Of a DNA stretch of 50,451 bases, positions 41,809 through 48,625 are shown one piece after another. Position numbers and translations under genes: made by a program. Below the pieces are notes generated by a model. It was given only the letters and a program-made list of their open reading frames with translations, was not told the origin of the DNA and ran no database searches. This DNA comes from Halobacteriales archaeon QS_8_69_26 (GTDB lineage Archaea; Halobacteriota; Halobacteria; Halobacteriales; SW-7-71-33). The stretch spans positions 1 through 50,451 of the forward strand of contig PXRX01000005.1 of NCBI GenBank assembly GCA_003023195.1. Reading direction: 5' to 3'. Every line of letters begins with the position of its first letter. The stretch's first letter is position 1.

Positions 41809-42819
41809 TCATTTTTCCGGAAGGTGTTGCTTTCGGACGTTCATCTTCTCGCGCTCTGTGCGGGCGTCGTAGTGGCGGTAGAGGGTTTCGAGCGACACGT
41901 CAGCGCGTTCACTGACCGTCTCGGGCGGAACCTCGCGGTTCAGGTGATGGGTGATCGCTCCCCGTCGAACCGCGTGGGGGGACCGTGAACTCGGGCACTT
42001 ACTCGGCACGTCGTCTTGGCCGACGGCCTCGCACGTCTCCGGGTCACGGTCATGGGGACAGTCACGGTACTCACAGGGGCGGGTCGCCCGGTAGACGTCT
42101 TTCTGGAGGGTCGTACCGGAGGCCCGCCCGTACCGAGTGGTGATGAGCGGCTGTCTCCGGTGCTCGTCGGTCGTCTCGGGACGGTTCGCGGCGAGATACT
42201 CCTCGACTACCTCCGTCCACCGGGGACCGAGGTAGACCCACCGCTCGCCGTGCTCGCCGTTCTTCAGGGGCGTTCCTGTCTCGGGTCGGTGAACGAGTTC
42301 CACCGCGTTGTCGTCCGGATGGAAGTCCTCCAGGTCGAGCGACCGGAGCGCCCCGGTTCGCATCCCTGTCCGCCAAAGCAGGGCGAGGCTCGTGTGTCGA
42401 CGGCTCGCGTACTCGTAGCGCCCGAGTTCGCGGAGGACCTGGTTTGCCCGGTCCTCGGGTAACTGGACGTCCTTCGACTCGGCCCCATCGGGAAGTTCCG
42501 GGGTATGGACCTTCTCCGCCAACCCTTGCTCGACGGCTTCCAAGTCGGCCCAATACCGGAGGGCGACCCGGATAGTGCTGAGTTGCTTCTGGAGGGTGAT
42601 CGGGGCCACCTGACTTCGTCGCCAGGCAACGAAATCGGCAACGTCGCGCCCATCAAGGTCGTTCAGGTCCTCTACGTCGTTCTCGCGGCACCACTCCAGA
42701 AAGTGGTTCAGCCGAGTGACCGCGTTGCGGTACGACGACTCCCGGATCGACGGCTTGCGATGCTCCAGGAAACGCTCGACACCCTCATCCGGGGAAAGCG
42801 GCTTCAGGTCGTCGCTCAT
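41809..42819 (-). CDS. Tyrosine recombinase (integrase)
   Basis: A 336-residue integrase. The N-terminal core-binding domain (about 10-95) is followed by a catalytic domain with Arg154 in GMRTGALRSL, His282-x-x-Arg285 in HAVRRG and the nucleophile Tyr317 in YRHYD. A Cys/His-rich insert (CEYRDCPHDRDPETC, then SKCPSS) is typical of haloarchaeal integrases. Its stop lies 29 bp from the putative att core, the usual position for an integrase gene. The start overlaps the stop of the mini-protein gene upstream by 4 bp, so the two are co-translated under the divergent control region. Confidence 0.93.
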   Translation of the reverse strand: MSDDLKPLSPDEGVERFLEHRKPSIRESSYRNAVTRLNHFLEWCRENDVEDLNDLDGRDVADFVAWRRSQVAPITLQKQLSTIRVALRYWADLEAVEQGLAEKVHTPELPDGAESKDVQLPEDRANQVLRELGRYEYASRRHTSLALLWRTGMRTGALRSLDLEDFHPDDNAVELVHRPETGTPLKNGEHGERWVYLGPRWTEVVEEYLAANRPETTDEHRRQPLITTRYGRASGTTLQKDVYRATRPCEYRDCPHDRDPETCEAVGQDDVPSKCPSSRSPHAVRRGAITHHLNREVPPETVSERADVSLETLYRHYDARTEREKMNVRKQHLPEK

Positions 42820-42944
42820 TCTACCCTTGCCTCGCTGTCCATCAGTCTCCGGATCACGTCGTCGAACGTGTCACCCGGATCCTTCCGGTCGTATAGGTCT
42901 TTCCACGTGTCTCGCGACACCGTGACGGTAGTGGTGTCCGTCAT
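42816..42944 (-). CDS. 42-aa mini-protein upstream of integrase, paralogue of the divergent 44-aa protein
   Basis: The peptide reads TTTVTVSRDTWKDLYDRKD, then PGDTFDDVIRRLMDSEARVE. The shape (a beta strand, a turn, then a helix ending DDVIRRL) is like the DNA-binding part of ribbon-helix-helix or antitoxin-type proteins common in haloarchaea. Its TGA overlaps the integrase ATG. It shares the pattern DTW-L-RK-PGD-FDDVI-RL with the divergent protein at 43049. Its role as a repressor or excision factor is inferred from position. Confidence 0.75.
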   Translation of the reverse strand: MTDTTTVTVSRDTWKDLYDRKDPGDTFDDVIRRLMDSEARVE

Positions 42945-42948
42945 CGCA

Positions 42949-43023
42949 CTATAGTTCTATAGAACAATGGTCTATAGTTCTATCGGACTGTAGCATTGGC
43001 GATACGTGGTCCAATAGTTCTAT
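42949..43023. promoter_or_regulatory. Operator cluster: three TATAGTTCTAT-type repeats between divergent genes
   Basis: CTATAGTTCTAT occurs at 42949-42960 and 42972-42983 and CAATAGTTCTAT at 43012-43023. Each holds an ATAG-TT-CTAT inverted repeat. The first extends into the perfect palindrome GTTCTATAGAAC. All three lie between the start codons of the two divergent mini-proteins. A ribbon-helix-helix dimer binding short inverted sites would suit this layout. The sites may also serve as TATA elements. Confidence 0.75.
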
Positions 43024-43048
43024 ACCCGACGCGGATCCTACCGTGTGT

Positions 43049-43183
43049 ATGACCAGCGACATCACGACGATCCAGGTGTCGAGCGACACCTGGCGGGAAC
43101 TCAACAGCCGGAAGGAACCCGGCGATTCCTTCGACGACGTGATCCAGCGTCTCCTCGAAGGGGCCGACGAAGACGAGGAGTAA
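43049..43183 (+). CDS. 44-aa mini-protein, divergent paralogue of the integrase-linked protein
   Basis: The peptide reads TSDITTIQVSSDTWREL, then NSRKEPGDSFDDVIQRLLEGADEDEE. It is clearly related to the 42-aa protein on the other side of the operator cluster. Its TAA lies 7 bp from the end of the zinc-ribbon gene on the opposite strand, so it is monocistronic. Pairs of opposed small regulators over shared operators are typical of lysogeny switches; this is inference. Confidence 0.75.
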   Translation: MTSDITTIQVSSDTWRELNSRKEPGDSFDDVIQRLLEGADEDEE

Positions 43184-43190
43184 GTCATCC

Positions 43191-43403
43191 TCACCCCCTC
43201 CGGAAGACCACGTTTTCCCACGGAACCTCGCGGTCTTTCTTTCGATCAATCAGCACGTCGTAGCCCGGATCGACCTCGTGGAGCCGGGAACACGTCGCAC
43301 ACCAGACGTGGTTGTTCGTCGGTTCCCAGTTGGTGTGACCGTTGGGGCAGGTGAACCGCCAGCGGTCGAGTTCGTCGTCTGCATCGATTTCGATCGCTTC
43401 CAT
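43191..43403 (-). CDS. Small zinc-ribbon protein of the element
   Basis: A 70-residue protein from ATG 43403 (an in-frame ATG at 43433 adds TCKIHC-like residues and is possible). FTCPNGHTNWEP and HVWCATCSRL form the ribbon. The C-terminus is basic (VLIDRKKDREVPWENVVFRRG). Small zinc proteins of this kind are frequent in archaeal viruses and may be regulators or adaptors. It faces the mini-protein gene convergently. Confidence 0.7.
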   Translation of the reverse strand: MEAIEIDADDELDRWRFTCPNGHTNWEPTNNHVWCATCSRLHEVDPGYDVLIDRKKDREVPWENVVFRRG

Positions 43404-43449
43404 ACAGTGAATTTTACACGTTGCGATGGACATGAAAGACGTTCTGTAG

Positions 43450-43519
43450 GAAAGTGAAAGTGAAACTGTACGCCGTCATCCGATTCATTGCGGAAATGGG
43501 TCGTTTCCGGAATTTCCGG
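43450..43519. promoter_or_regulatory. Repeat-rich divergent control region
   Basis: Between the zinc-ribbon gene and the lipoprotein gene lie three near-direct repeats of GAAAGT (43450-43467) and three CGGAAA/TTTCCGG sites (43491-43496 inverted; 43504-43510 and 43513-43519 direct), the last two forming CCGGAATTTCCGG. They are candidate operators for either gene. Confidence 0.45.
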
Positions 43520-43554
43520 ATCACTAACACCCATGGAAATCCAAGTAACGAAAA

Positions 43555-43564
43555 ATTGAATAAT
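43555..43564 (+). promoter_or_regulatory. TATA-like box for the transglutaminase-like lipoprotein
   Basis: An AT-rich box (TTGAATAATG) lies about 28 nt before ATG 43588, preceded by CGAAAAA that could serve as a BRE. The message is probably leaderless and independent of the structural operon. Confidence 0.5.
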
Positions 43565-43587
43565 GTACCAGGATTCGACAACAGGGA

Positions 43588-44742
43588 ATGGACCGACGGC
43601 AGTTCTTGACCGCCGGACTCGGTACCGCTCTAACAGGTGCGATTGCCGGATGTACGGGGTCGTCGGAGACGGAAAATGAGGACGCGACCCGGACGACGGC
43701 ACGGACCGAGACGGCAACCGAAGCCACGACGAGGAACCCCACGACAACCACGACGACCAGGACGACATCGACGACCACCCGGACACCCGATCCGCCGAGC
43801 CACCTGTTCGGATTGCAGGGAGCGACCGGCGTCTCCGACGTTTCAGGGCAGTACAAGCGAACATTCCAGCAGTCGGCCCACGGCGTCCGAACGGAGTTCA
43901 CCACCCGAATCCCGAAGAACCTCTTTCAGTATTTCGACGGGCGGTCACGCAACACCAGCTACGGGGCCTACGTTTCCGACCTGTACGACGACAAGTACAT
44001 CCAGAATATCGCCAACGCCTTCAAGGACTACAGGAAGGAAGAAGAGTGGTCCTCCCGGCAGATGGTAGATCTCGCAATTGCGTTCGTTCAGGGACTCAAA
44101 TATACGAGCGACGTGAACGAACCGTACAACGAGTACCCGAAGTACCCCGTCGAGACGCTGAAAGACCGCGGCGGGGACTGTGAAGACACCGCGATCCTAC
44201 TGGCGTCCATTCTCCGTAAACTCGGCTTCGGGGTCGTGCTGCTCGAAATACCGAGCAAGAAGCACATGGCGCTCGGACTGAAGGGCGAGGAGTCCATTCC
44301 CGGAACCTACGTCAAGGTTGACGGTACCCGGTACTACTACGTCGAGACGACCGGCGAAGGGTGGCGGGTCGGTCAGGCACCCGACGGCTACACCAACGTA
44401 AGGACCGAGATTCGGTCGGTCGACGACCATCCCTCGCTGACCTTCGCATGGGTCACGAAACCGGGCGGACCGGGGAAGGTGCAAGTGGACTTCGCCATCT
44501 TCAATGCGGGTATGGCACCGTCCCGGAACGCTCGAATCAAGGCACGGGTTCGTTCCACGGACAGCAAGGATCCCATCGGCGGTGCGGAAACGGATCCAGC
44601 AGTCGTCCCGCCGAGAGAATCAGTCGAGCGGTCGGTGACGCTGGACCCTCCGGCCAACCGGACCCTCCGGTTGCGGTTCGGGGTGACGATCCAGGGAGAG
44701 ATTCACGACATTGCGGAAACGGACTGGCAGAACCCGGCTTAG
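43588..44742 (+). CDS. Transglutaminase-like lipoprotein carried by the element
   Basis: A 384-residue exported protein. MDRRQFLTAGLGTALTGAIAGC carries a twin-arginine-like start and a lipobox ending at Cys22. A Thr/Arg-rich linker (about 28-68) resembles O-glycosylated spacers. The globular part has a transglutaminase-type core: the Cys in RGGDCEDTAIL, a His in KKHMALGL, and a later Tyr/Glu-rich YYYVETT region. The last 120 residues look like an immunoglobulin-like domain with VERSVTLDPP. Such proteases or peptide-linkers could modify the cell surface. It has its own promoter-like box and overlaps the AbrB-like gene's end by 4 bp. It is not a standard pleolipovirus gene, so it is probably cargo. 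Confidence 0.75.
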   Translation: MDRRQFLTAGLGTALTGAIAGCTGSSETENEDATRTTARTETATEATTRNPTTTTTTRTTSTTTRTPDPPSHLFGLQGATGVSDVSGQYKRTFQQSAHGVRTEFTTRIPKNLFQYFDGRSRNTSYGAYVSDLYDDKYIQNIANAFKDYRKEEEWSSRQMVDLAIAFVQGLKYTSDVNEPYNEYPKYPVETLKDRGGDCEDTAILLASILRKLGFGVVLLEIPSKKHMALGLKGEESIPGTYVKVDGTRYYYVETTGEGWRVGQAPDGYTNVRTEIRSVDDHPSLTFAWVTKPGGPGKVQVDFAIFNAGMAPSRNARIKARVRSTDSKDPIGGAETDPAVVPPRESVERSVTLDPPANRTLRLRFGVTIQGEIHDIAETDWQNPA

Positions 44743-44921
44743 GCCGGGAAGTCGCTGATCCGCTGGACCTTCCACTCCCCGTCGTCCACCCGGCGAACCA
44801 CGACGCGCTCGCCTTCGACGAGTTCGCCGTCCTCTAACAGTCCCTCCAGCCGAAGGTCGTCCTTCGGGATGGTCACGCCCCCGGTGTCGGAGTCGAGTTT
44901 CCGGAGCTTCTGGATTGGCAT
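44739..44921 (-). CDS. AbrB/SpoVT-like DNA-binding protein
   Basis: A 60-residue protein. LRKLDSDTGGVTIPKDDLRLEGLL recalls the swapped-hairpin AbrB domain (in which K-L--D-GR-VTIPK is typical), and the acidic middle is followed by RVVVRRVDDGEWKV. A minus-strand TATA-like box (CCTATATGAT, 44947-44938) lies about 22 nt before ATG 44921. It is divergent from the structural operon, across the CCACCACRAAA repeats, and may regulate it. Confidence 0.7.
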   Translation of the reverse strand: MPIQKLRKLDSDTGGVTIPKDDLRLEGLLEDGELVEGERVVVRRVDDGEWKVQRISDFPA

Positions 44922-44959
44922 TGCCCTATCGTATCGGATCATATAGGATAAATGTTGGG

Positions 44960-45007
44960 TTCGTGGTGGTCCCGCAGTGGTCCGGCCACCACGAAACCAC
45001 CACAAAA
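44960..45007. promoter_or_regulatory. Operator candidate: CCACCACRAAA repeats
   Basis: CCACCACGAAA (44986-44996) and CCACCACAAAA (44997-45007) stand in tandem, and the inverted copy TTCGTGGTGG lies at 44960-44969, pairing with CCACCACGAA across a 16-nt spacer. They occupy the gap between the AbrB-like gene and the structural operon. Confidence 0.6.
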
Positions 45008-45057
45008 CTGAGGTATTAGGTCTGGTCCGCCCTCCATCGCCCGGGGGAATTCTCCCC

Positions 45058-45429
45058 ATGACGAAAGGTGAGTTCGACAAAGAGGACGTCGCCCTGGCGG
45101 GCGTTTTCGTCCTCGCCGCGGCAAGCGGAGTCGGAATTGCCGAGGTGACGCTGTTCGACGTGGCGTTTTCCGACCCAGTAGTATCGGGGCTGACCCTGGG
45201 GACGCTCCTTTCCGGGGGCATCTTCGGGTTCGCCTACCTCACGAACGACAACGACCTGGGGAGCCTCGACGACGGCTACACCTACACGGTGTACGTGACG
45301 GCGGCACTGATCGTCGGCATCGCCATGGTCCCAGGCGTCGAGTCGTTCGTAACGCAAAACGACCTGTTCCGCCTGCTGGCCCTGGTCGTGCAGTCATTGG
45401 GCTACGCGGCGGTTTCCTACATGGCGTAA
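45058..45429 (+). CDS. VP3-like four-TM membrane protein
   Basis: A 123-residue protein with four membrane segments (about 11-30, 42-62, 76-96 and 102-121) and a charged N-terminus. Pleolipoviruses carry a small four-TM internal membrane protein right before the spike, and position and topology match; sequence similarity cannot be judged by eye. ATG 45058 follows a GGGGGAATTCTCCCC near-palindrome. It begins the structural operon. Confidence 0.7.
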   Translation: MTKGEFDKEDVALAGVFVLAAASGVGIAEVTLFDVAFSDPVVSGLTLGTLLSGGIFGFAYLTNDNDLGSLDDGYTYTVYVTAALIVGIAMVPGVESFVTQNDLFRLLALVVQSLGYAAVSYMA

Positions 45430-45431
45430 CC

Positions 45432-45659
45432 ATGGACAAAGACAACCTCTCGGCGGTCGAGTTGGTCGTGCTGTCGGTGGCGCTGGTGGGGGCCGTCAAC
45501 TGGCTCCTTGTCGACGCGGCATCGTTCAACCTCGTGACCGAAACGCTCGGAGGAACCAACACCGGGATCGTCTACACCGGGATCGGCGTGGCCGGCGTCG
45601 CGTCCCTGGCCGACCTGTTCGGCTTCCTCGAGCTGGAGGAAATCGGAGGGAACGACTGA
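45432..45659 (+). CDS. DUF378-like two-TM protein
   Basis: A 75-residue protein: VELVVLSVALVGAVNWLLV, then DAASFNLVTETLGG and GIVYTGIGVAGVASLADLF. That matches the DUF378 pattern (membrane segment with NWxL, then FNLV, then a second membrane segment with VYxxxGxAG). It starts 2 nt after the previous stop and its TGA overlaps the next ATG. Function unknown; DUF378 is bacterial and archaeal, and I know of no pleolipovirus homologue. Confidence 0.7.
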   Translation: MDKDNLSAVELVVLSVALVGAVNWLLVDAASFNLVTETLGGTNTGIVYTGIGVAGVASLADLFGFLELEEIGGND

Positions 45660-45781
45660 TGGCGACGACTGGCGTTCGTTCGGGCACGGCGACCCTGCTG
45701 ATGCTCGGGGTCACGTTCCTGTACGTCGCGGTCGTACTGGTGTTCCTCCTGGGGATCTTCCTGGCAGGTGGTTGGCTGTGA
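45659..45781 (+). CDS. 40-aa single-TM peptide
   Basis: Start ATG 45659 overlaps the preceding stop and TGA 45781 overlaps the spike gene's GTG by 4 bp. Residues about 11-38 form one hydrophobic helix (ATLLMLGVTFLYVAVVLVFL and beyond). The tight coupling on both sides argues for a real gene; a possible accessory membrane component. Confidence 0.65.
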   Translation: MATTGVRSGTATLLMLGVTFLYVAVVLVFLLGIFLAGGWL

Positions 45782-47283
45782 GGGTGTCCCTCGGCCGGCG
45801 GGGTCGGGTGGCCCTGCTGGTCATGGTCATATCCGCCGCGTTCGCCGGTGCGGTGTCGGTGCCGGCGGCGGCGAGCCATCGGTGCGGCTACGACGACGCC
45901 GCATTGGTGGCAGGAACCGGTCTCTACACCGGGTTCGTCGGGGCAGGACTCGCCTACTCACAAGTAGACTGCGACCTGTTCCACGGCAACCCCGAGTCGA
46001 TCGAGGACGCGGACGCTGACCAGGAAGAACTGGATATTTACCTGCTGGTCGAGTCCGAGGAGTCGTCCCGGAGCCAGTTGTTCCAGGTCCAGTCGAACTA
46101 CATCAACGATTCCAACACCATCGCGTGGTCTGTCGTCCAGAACACGACGTACACGTACTACCAGGAAGGGAGGAGTGAAGCCGTTACGGCGACACGAGCG
46201 CGGTCCGCAGTCCAGGACTACTATTCGGGCCGGCAACTCCAGACGCTCCGTGCCTGGAACGATACTGCCAACCGAATGGAATACTGGGAAGACGTAACCC
46301 AGAACGAATCCGACATCAGCGACAACTACCTTGAGGTGGTCGATTCAGGGGATTGCGATGGACTCCAGGTCAACCGGACCGTCACCCGGAACGTAACCCT
46401 GGCGAACGACTCCCAGGTCCAAGTCCAAGCGGTGGAGATGGTCGCGGATTATGACGGGACTGTTCACGTCTGGTCCCCGGCCGGCTACGAGGAGACGGGG
46501 TGTCCACCCGAACGGCTCCGGGCAAAGAAACCGAGCGACAACTTCGATGAACCGGCTACCCTGGAGTTCAGTGACTACCGCCAGTCGTTCCTCCAGCCGA
46601 AGCGGGCGGCCCGTGGACTGGCCTCCGAAGTGGACACGTTCGTTAACTCAACGTACGTTTCCATCGAGGACGGCAACGCGACTCCGCAGGACCTCCTGGA
46701 CTACAAGACGATCGTCCAGGAGATGGCTACGGCGAACACCTCGGACCAAGGCGGCGCGTTGCTGAACGCCCTGTCGCTGGGACTGACGCCGGCGAACCTC
46801 AACCGGACCGGCGGTGTGACGCTTGACATGGCGAATGGTGGGACCCGAGAGGGAATCATCATTACCGGGAACAAGAGTCGGGATGCCTTCCGCAAGGGAG
46901 AGACGATCAACGGTGCCAACGACTCCGATCGATACTACTTGGCGACCTCGGAGGGGTTGGTCCCGATCCAGGAACAGGCGACGATCCAGAACATCACCAA
47001 CCGAAGCGGTGCAGAGATTGACGAGGTGGATACCTCAACGACGTCGAGGACGGTAACGGACGCCTCGAACCTCGACCCGCTCGTCGAGAAACTCAGCAAA
47101 GAGCGCGAGGAAGCAGAGGAACGAAAACAGGCGGCCGGCGGGTGCCTGTTCTGTTCGGGGTCCGGCGGCGGACTCTCCGGCCTCGAAATCCTCGGGTTCA
47201 CAGGTGTCTCGGCGCTGTTGGTGATACTGATAGCCGCGACCATCGTAGCGGCGTATCTCGATATCATCAGCCCGGGTAGCTAA
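45778..47283 (+). CDS. Spike-like surface protein (VP4-like)
   Basis: A 501-residue protein from GTG 45778. It has an N-terminal signal peptide (about 9-32, ending AAASHRCG), a large outer domain and one C-terminal membrane anchor (about 468-493) with a very short tail (ISPGS). Before the anchor are a charged helix (EKLSKEREEAEERKQ) and a CLFC pair. I count 15 NxS/T sequons, fitting the glycosylated spikes of pleolipoviruses. The topology, size and position after the VP3-like protein match VP4-type membrane fusion proteins. Function is inferred from these features. Confidence 0.75.
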   Translation: MRVSLGRRGRVALLVMVISAAFAGAVSVPAAASHRCGYDDAALVAGTGLYTGFVGAGLAYSQVDCDLFHGNPESIEDADADQEELDIYLLVESEESSRSQLFQVQSNYINDSNTIAWSVVQNTTYTYYQEGRSEAVTATRARSAVQDYYSGRQLQTLRAWNDTANRMEYWEDVTQNESDISDNYLEVVDSGDCDGLQVNRTVTRNVTLANDSQVQVQAVEMVADYDGTVHVWSPAGYEETGCPPERLRAKKPSDNFDEPATLEFSDYRQSFLQPKRAARGLASEVDTFVNSTYVSIEDGNATPQDLLDYKTIVQEMATANTSDQGGALLNALSLGLTPANLNRTGGVTLDMANGGTREGIIITGNKSRDAFRKGETINGANDSDRYYLATSEGLVPIQEQATIQNITNRSGAEIDEVDTSTTSRTVTDASNLDPLVEKLSKEREEAEERKQAAGGCLFCSGSGGGLSGLEILGFTGVSALLVILIAATIVAAYLDIISPGS

Positions 47284-47289
47284 CCAACC

Positions 47290-47850
47290 ATGTCCCGCAT
47301 TTTATCGACGCTCACGGTGCTGATAGCGGTGGCCCTGCTGGCCGGCGCGGTCGGTCCGGCCGCGGCGCAGGTCGAGGTGCCCGGCGGGATCGACACGGCG
47401 ACCTCGCCGGAGCCGTCGACGGAGATCGTGATCGACGGGGAGACGAGAGTCACGGACTGGCGCTATGAAGACGGCGTGTTCGTCTTGCAGATCGAGGCCG
47501 AGGACGGCAAGCCGATCACGTTCATGTCGGTCCCGAGCAAGCGCGGGAGCGGTGGCGGGCAGGCGAACGTGAAACGCCAGTACGTCGCCCGTGGGAACAA
47601 CACGGTCCGGTTCCGTGCGCAGGGGTCGGACCCGGTTGTGACCATGACCACCGCCCAGAGCATCGAGGAAGGAAGGGTCGCCTACGTGAAGGCGACGACG
47701 GGGATCGACCTGTTCCGGGGACCGGCGACGTGGGGCTACGTGTGGGCGGCCGGCGGCATCAGCTTCCTCGGTGGCGTCGGCGCGGTCCTCTACTACGCCC
47801 GCGAGTTCCTGCTGTCCGACGATCCCGAGGTAGCCGAACGGGTGCTATGA
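47290..47850 (+). CDS. Secreted membrane-anchored protein (pleolipovirus ORF6-like)
   Basis: A 186-residue protein. A signal peptide ends near residue 26 (VGPAAAQVEV), a beta-rich domain follows, then a C-terminal membrane segment (about 150-170, YVWAAGGISFLGGVGAVLYY) with a short cytoplasmic tail. Pleolipoviruses carry a conserved gene of this size and topology after the spike gene. It starts 6 nt after the spike stop. Confidence 0.7.
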   Translation: MSRILSTLTVLIAVALLAGAVGPAAAQVEVPGGIDTATSPEPSTEIVIDGETRVTDWRYEDGVFVLQIEAEDGKPITFMSVPSKRGSGGGQANVKRQYVARGNNTVRFRAQGSDPVVTMTTAQSIEEGRVAYVKATTGIDLFRGPATWGYVWAAGGISFLGGVGAVLYYAREFLLSDDPEVAERVL

Positions 47851-47854
47851 CCGT

Positions 47855-48625
47855 ATGACCGACGCGAAACCCCCGAAACCGGACGTCTCACCGAAGACGG
47901 ACCGGGTGGTAGCGTTCGTCTCCGCGAATCAGAAGCTCATCGGCCTGGCGGTCCTGGCGGTCGTCGGCTACTACGGCCTGACCGACGCCGAGTTCTCGGT
48001 GCCGACGGTGTGGGTCGTCGCCGGGACCTTCGGCGCGGTCGGCGCGGTCGGCGGGTGGTTCGCCGGGGCGCGGGTCGTGGCGTGGCTCTGGGAACCGGAC
48101 TGGCGCTACCTGCTGGACATCGACGCCCGGGAGGACCCGATCAAGTTGTGGCGGCTCACGCCCGAGAAGTTCGGCCGCCTCACCGTCATCGAAGGGGACC
48201 TGAAGCGGTGGGACGCCCGCTACCCGGTCTACACCTGCCGGCAGTACGACCCGGAGATGAACATCTGCGCGGCCACCTGGATGGGGTCGGTCGAGGACGT
48301 CGAACTCCTCCGGGAGCGCGAGCGGATCGACGAGATACGGGAGTCGCTGGAGGCCCAGGCCCAGGAAGGCATGACGACCCGGATGAAGGCGAGTTCGGCG
48401 GTCCGAGAGGCCGTGAGCCGCATCACGAACGGGATGCTGGCCGGCATGGAGTCGTCCACCTTCGACCCGGACGGCGACCTGGAGCAAGCCATCGCGGAGG
48501 CCGTCGAGAATCACGACCTGGATGCCGAGATACGGGAGGCCGACCGGCGACGGGAGTCCCCGGACGACCTCGAGGACCTGGAGCCGGTCGAGGCGGCCCC
48601 CGCCGAACCGGAGGTTGACCCGTGA
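47855..48625 (+). CDS. Membrane protein with helical tail (pleolipovirus ORF7-like)
   Basis: A 256-residue protein with two membrane segments (about 29-45 and 50-77), a globular middle that includes a CRQYDPEMNICAATW pair of Cys, and a helical, acidic C-terminus (about 150-256). It is the second of the two conserved genes between spike and NTPase in pleolipoviruses. Its stop overlaps the NTPase GTG by 4 bp. Confidence 0.7.
   Translation: MTDAKPPKPDVSPKTDRVVAFVSANQKLIGLAVLAVVGYYGLTDAEFSVPTVWVVAGTFGAVGAVGGWFAGARVVAWLWEPDWRYLLDIDAREDPIKLWRLTPEKFGRLTVIEGDLKRWDARYPVYTCRQYDPEMNICAATWMGSVEDVELLRERERIDEIRESLEAQAQEGMTTRMKASSAVREAVSRITNGMLAGMESSTFDPDGDLEQAIAEAVENHDLDAEIREADRRRESPDDLEDLEPVEAAPAEPEVDP

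Noticed and set aside
39300..41915. Long plus-strand open frame opposite acs
   Set aside because: It is antisense to an unmistakable acetyl-CoA synthetase and has no recognisable domain.
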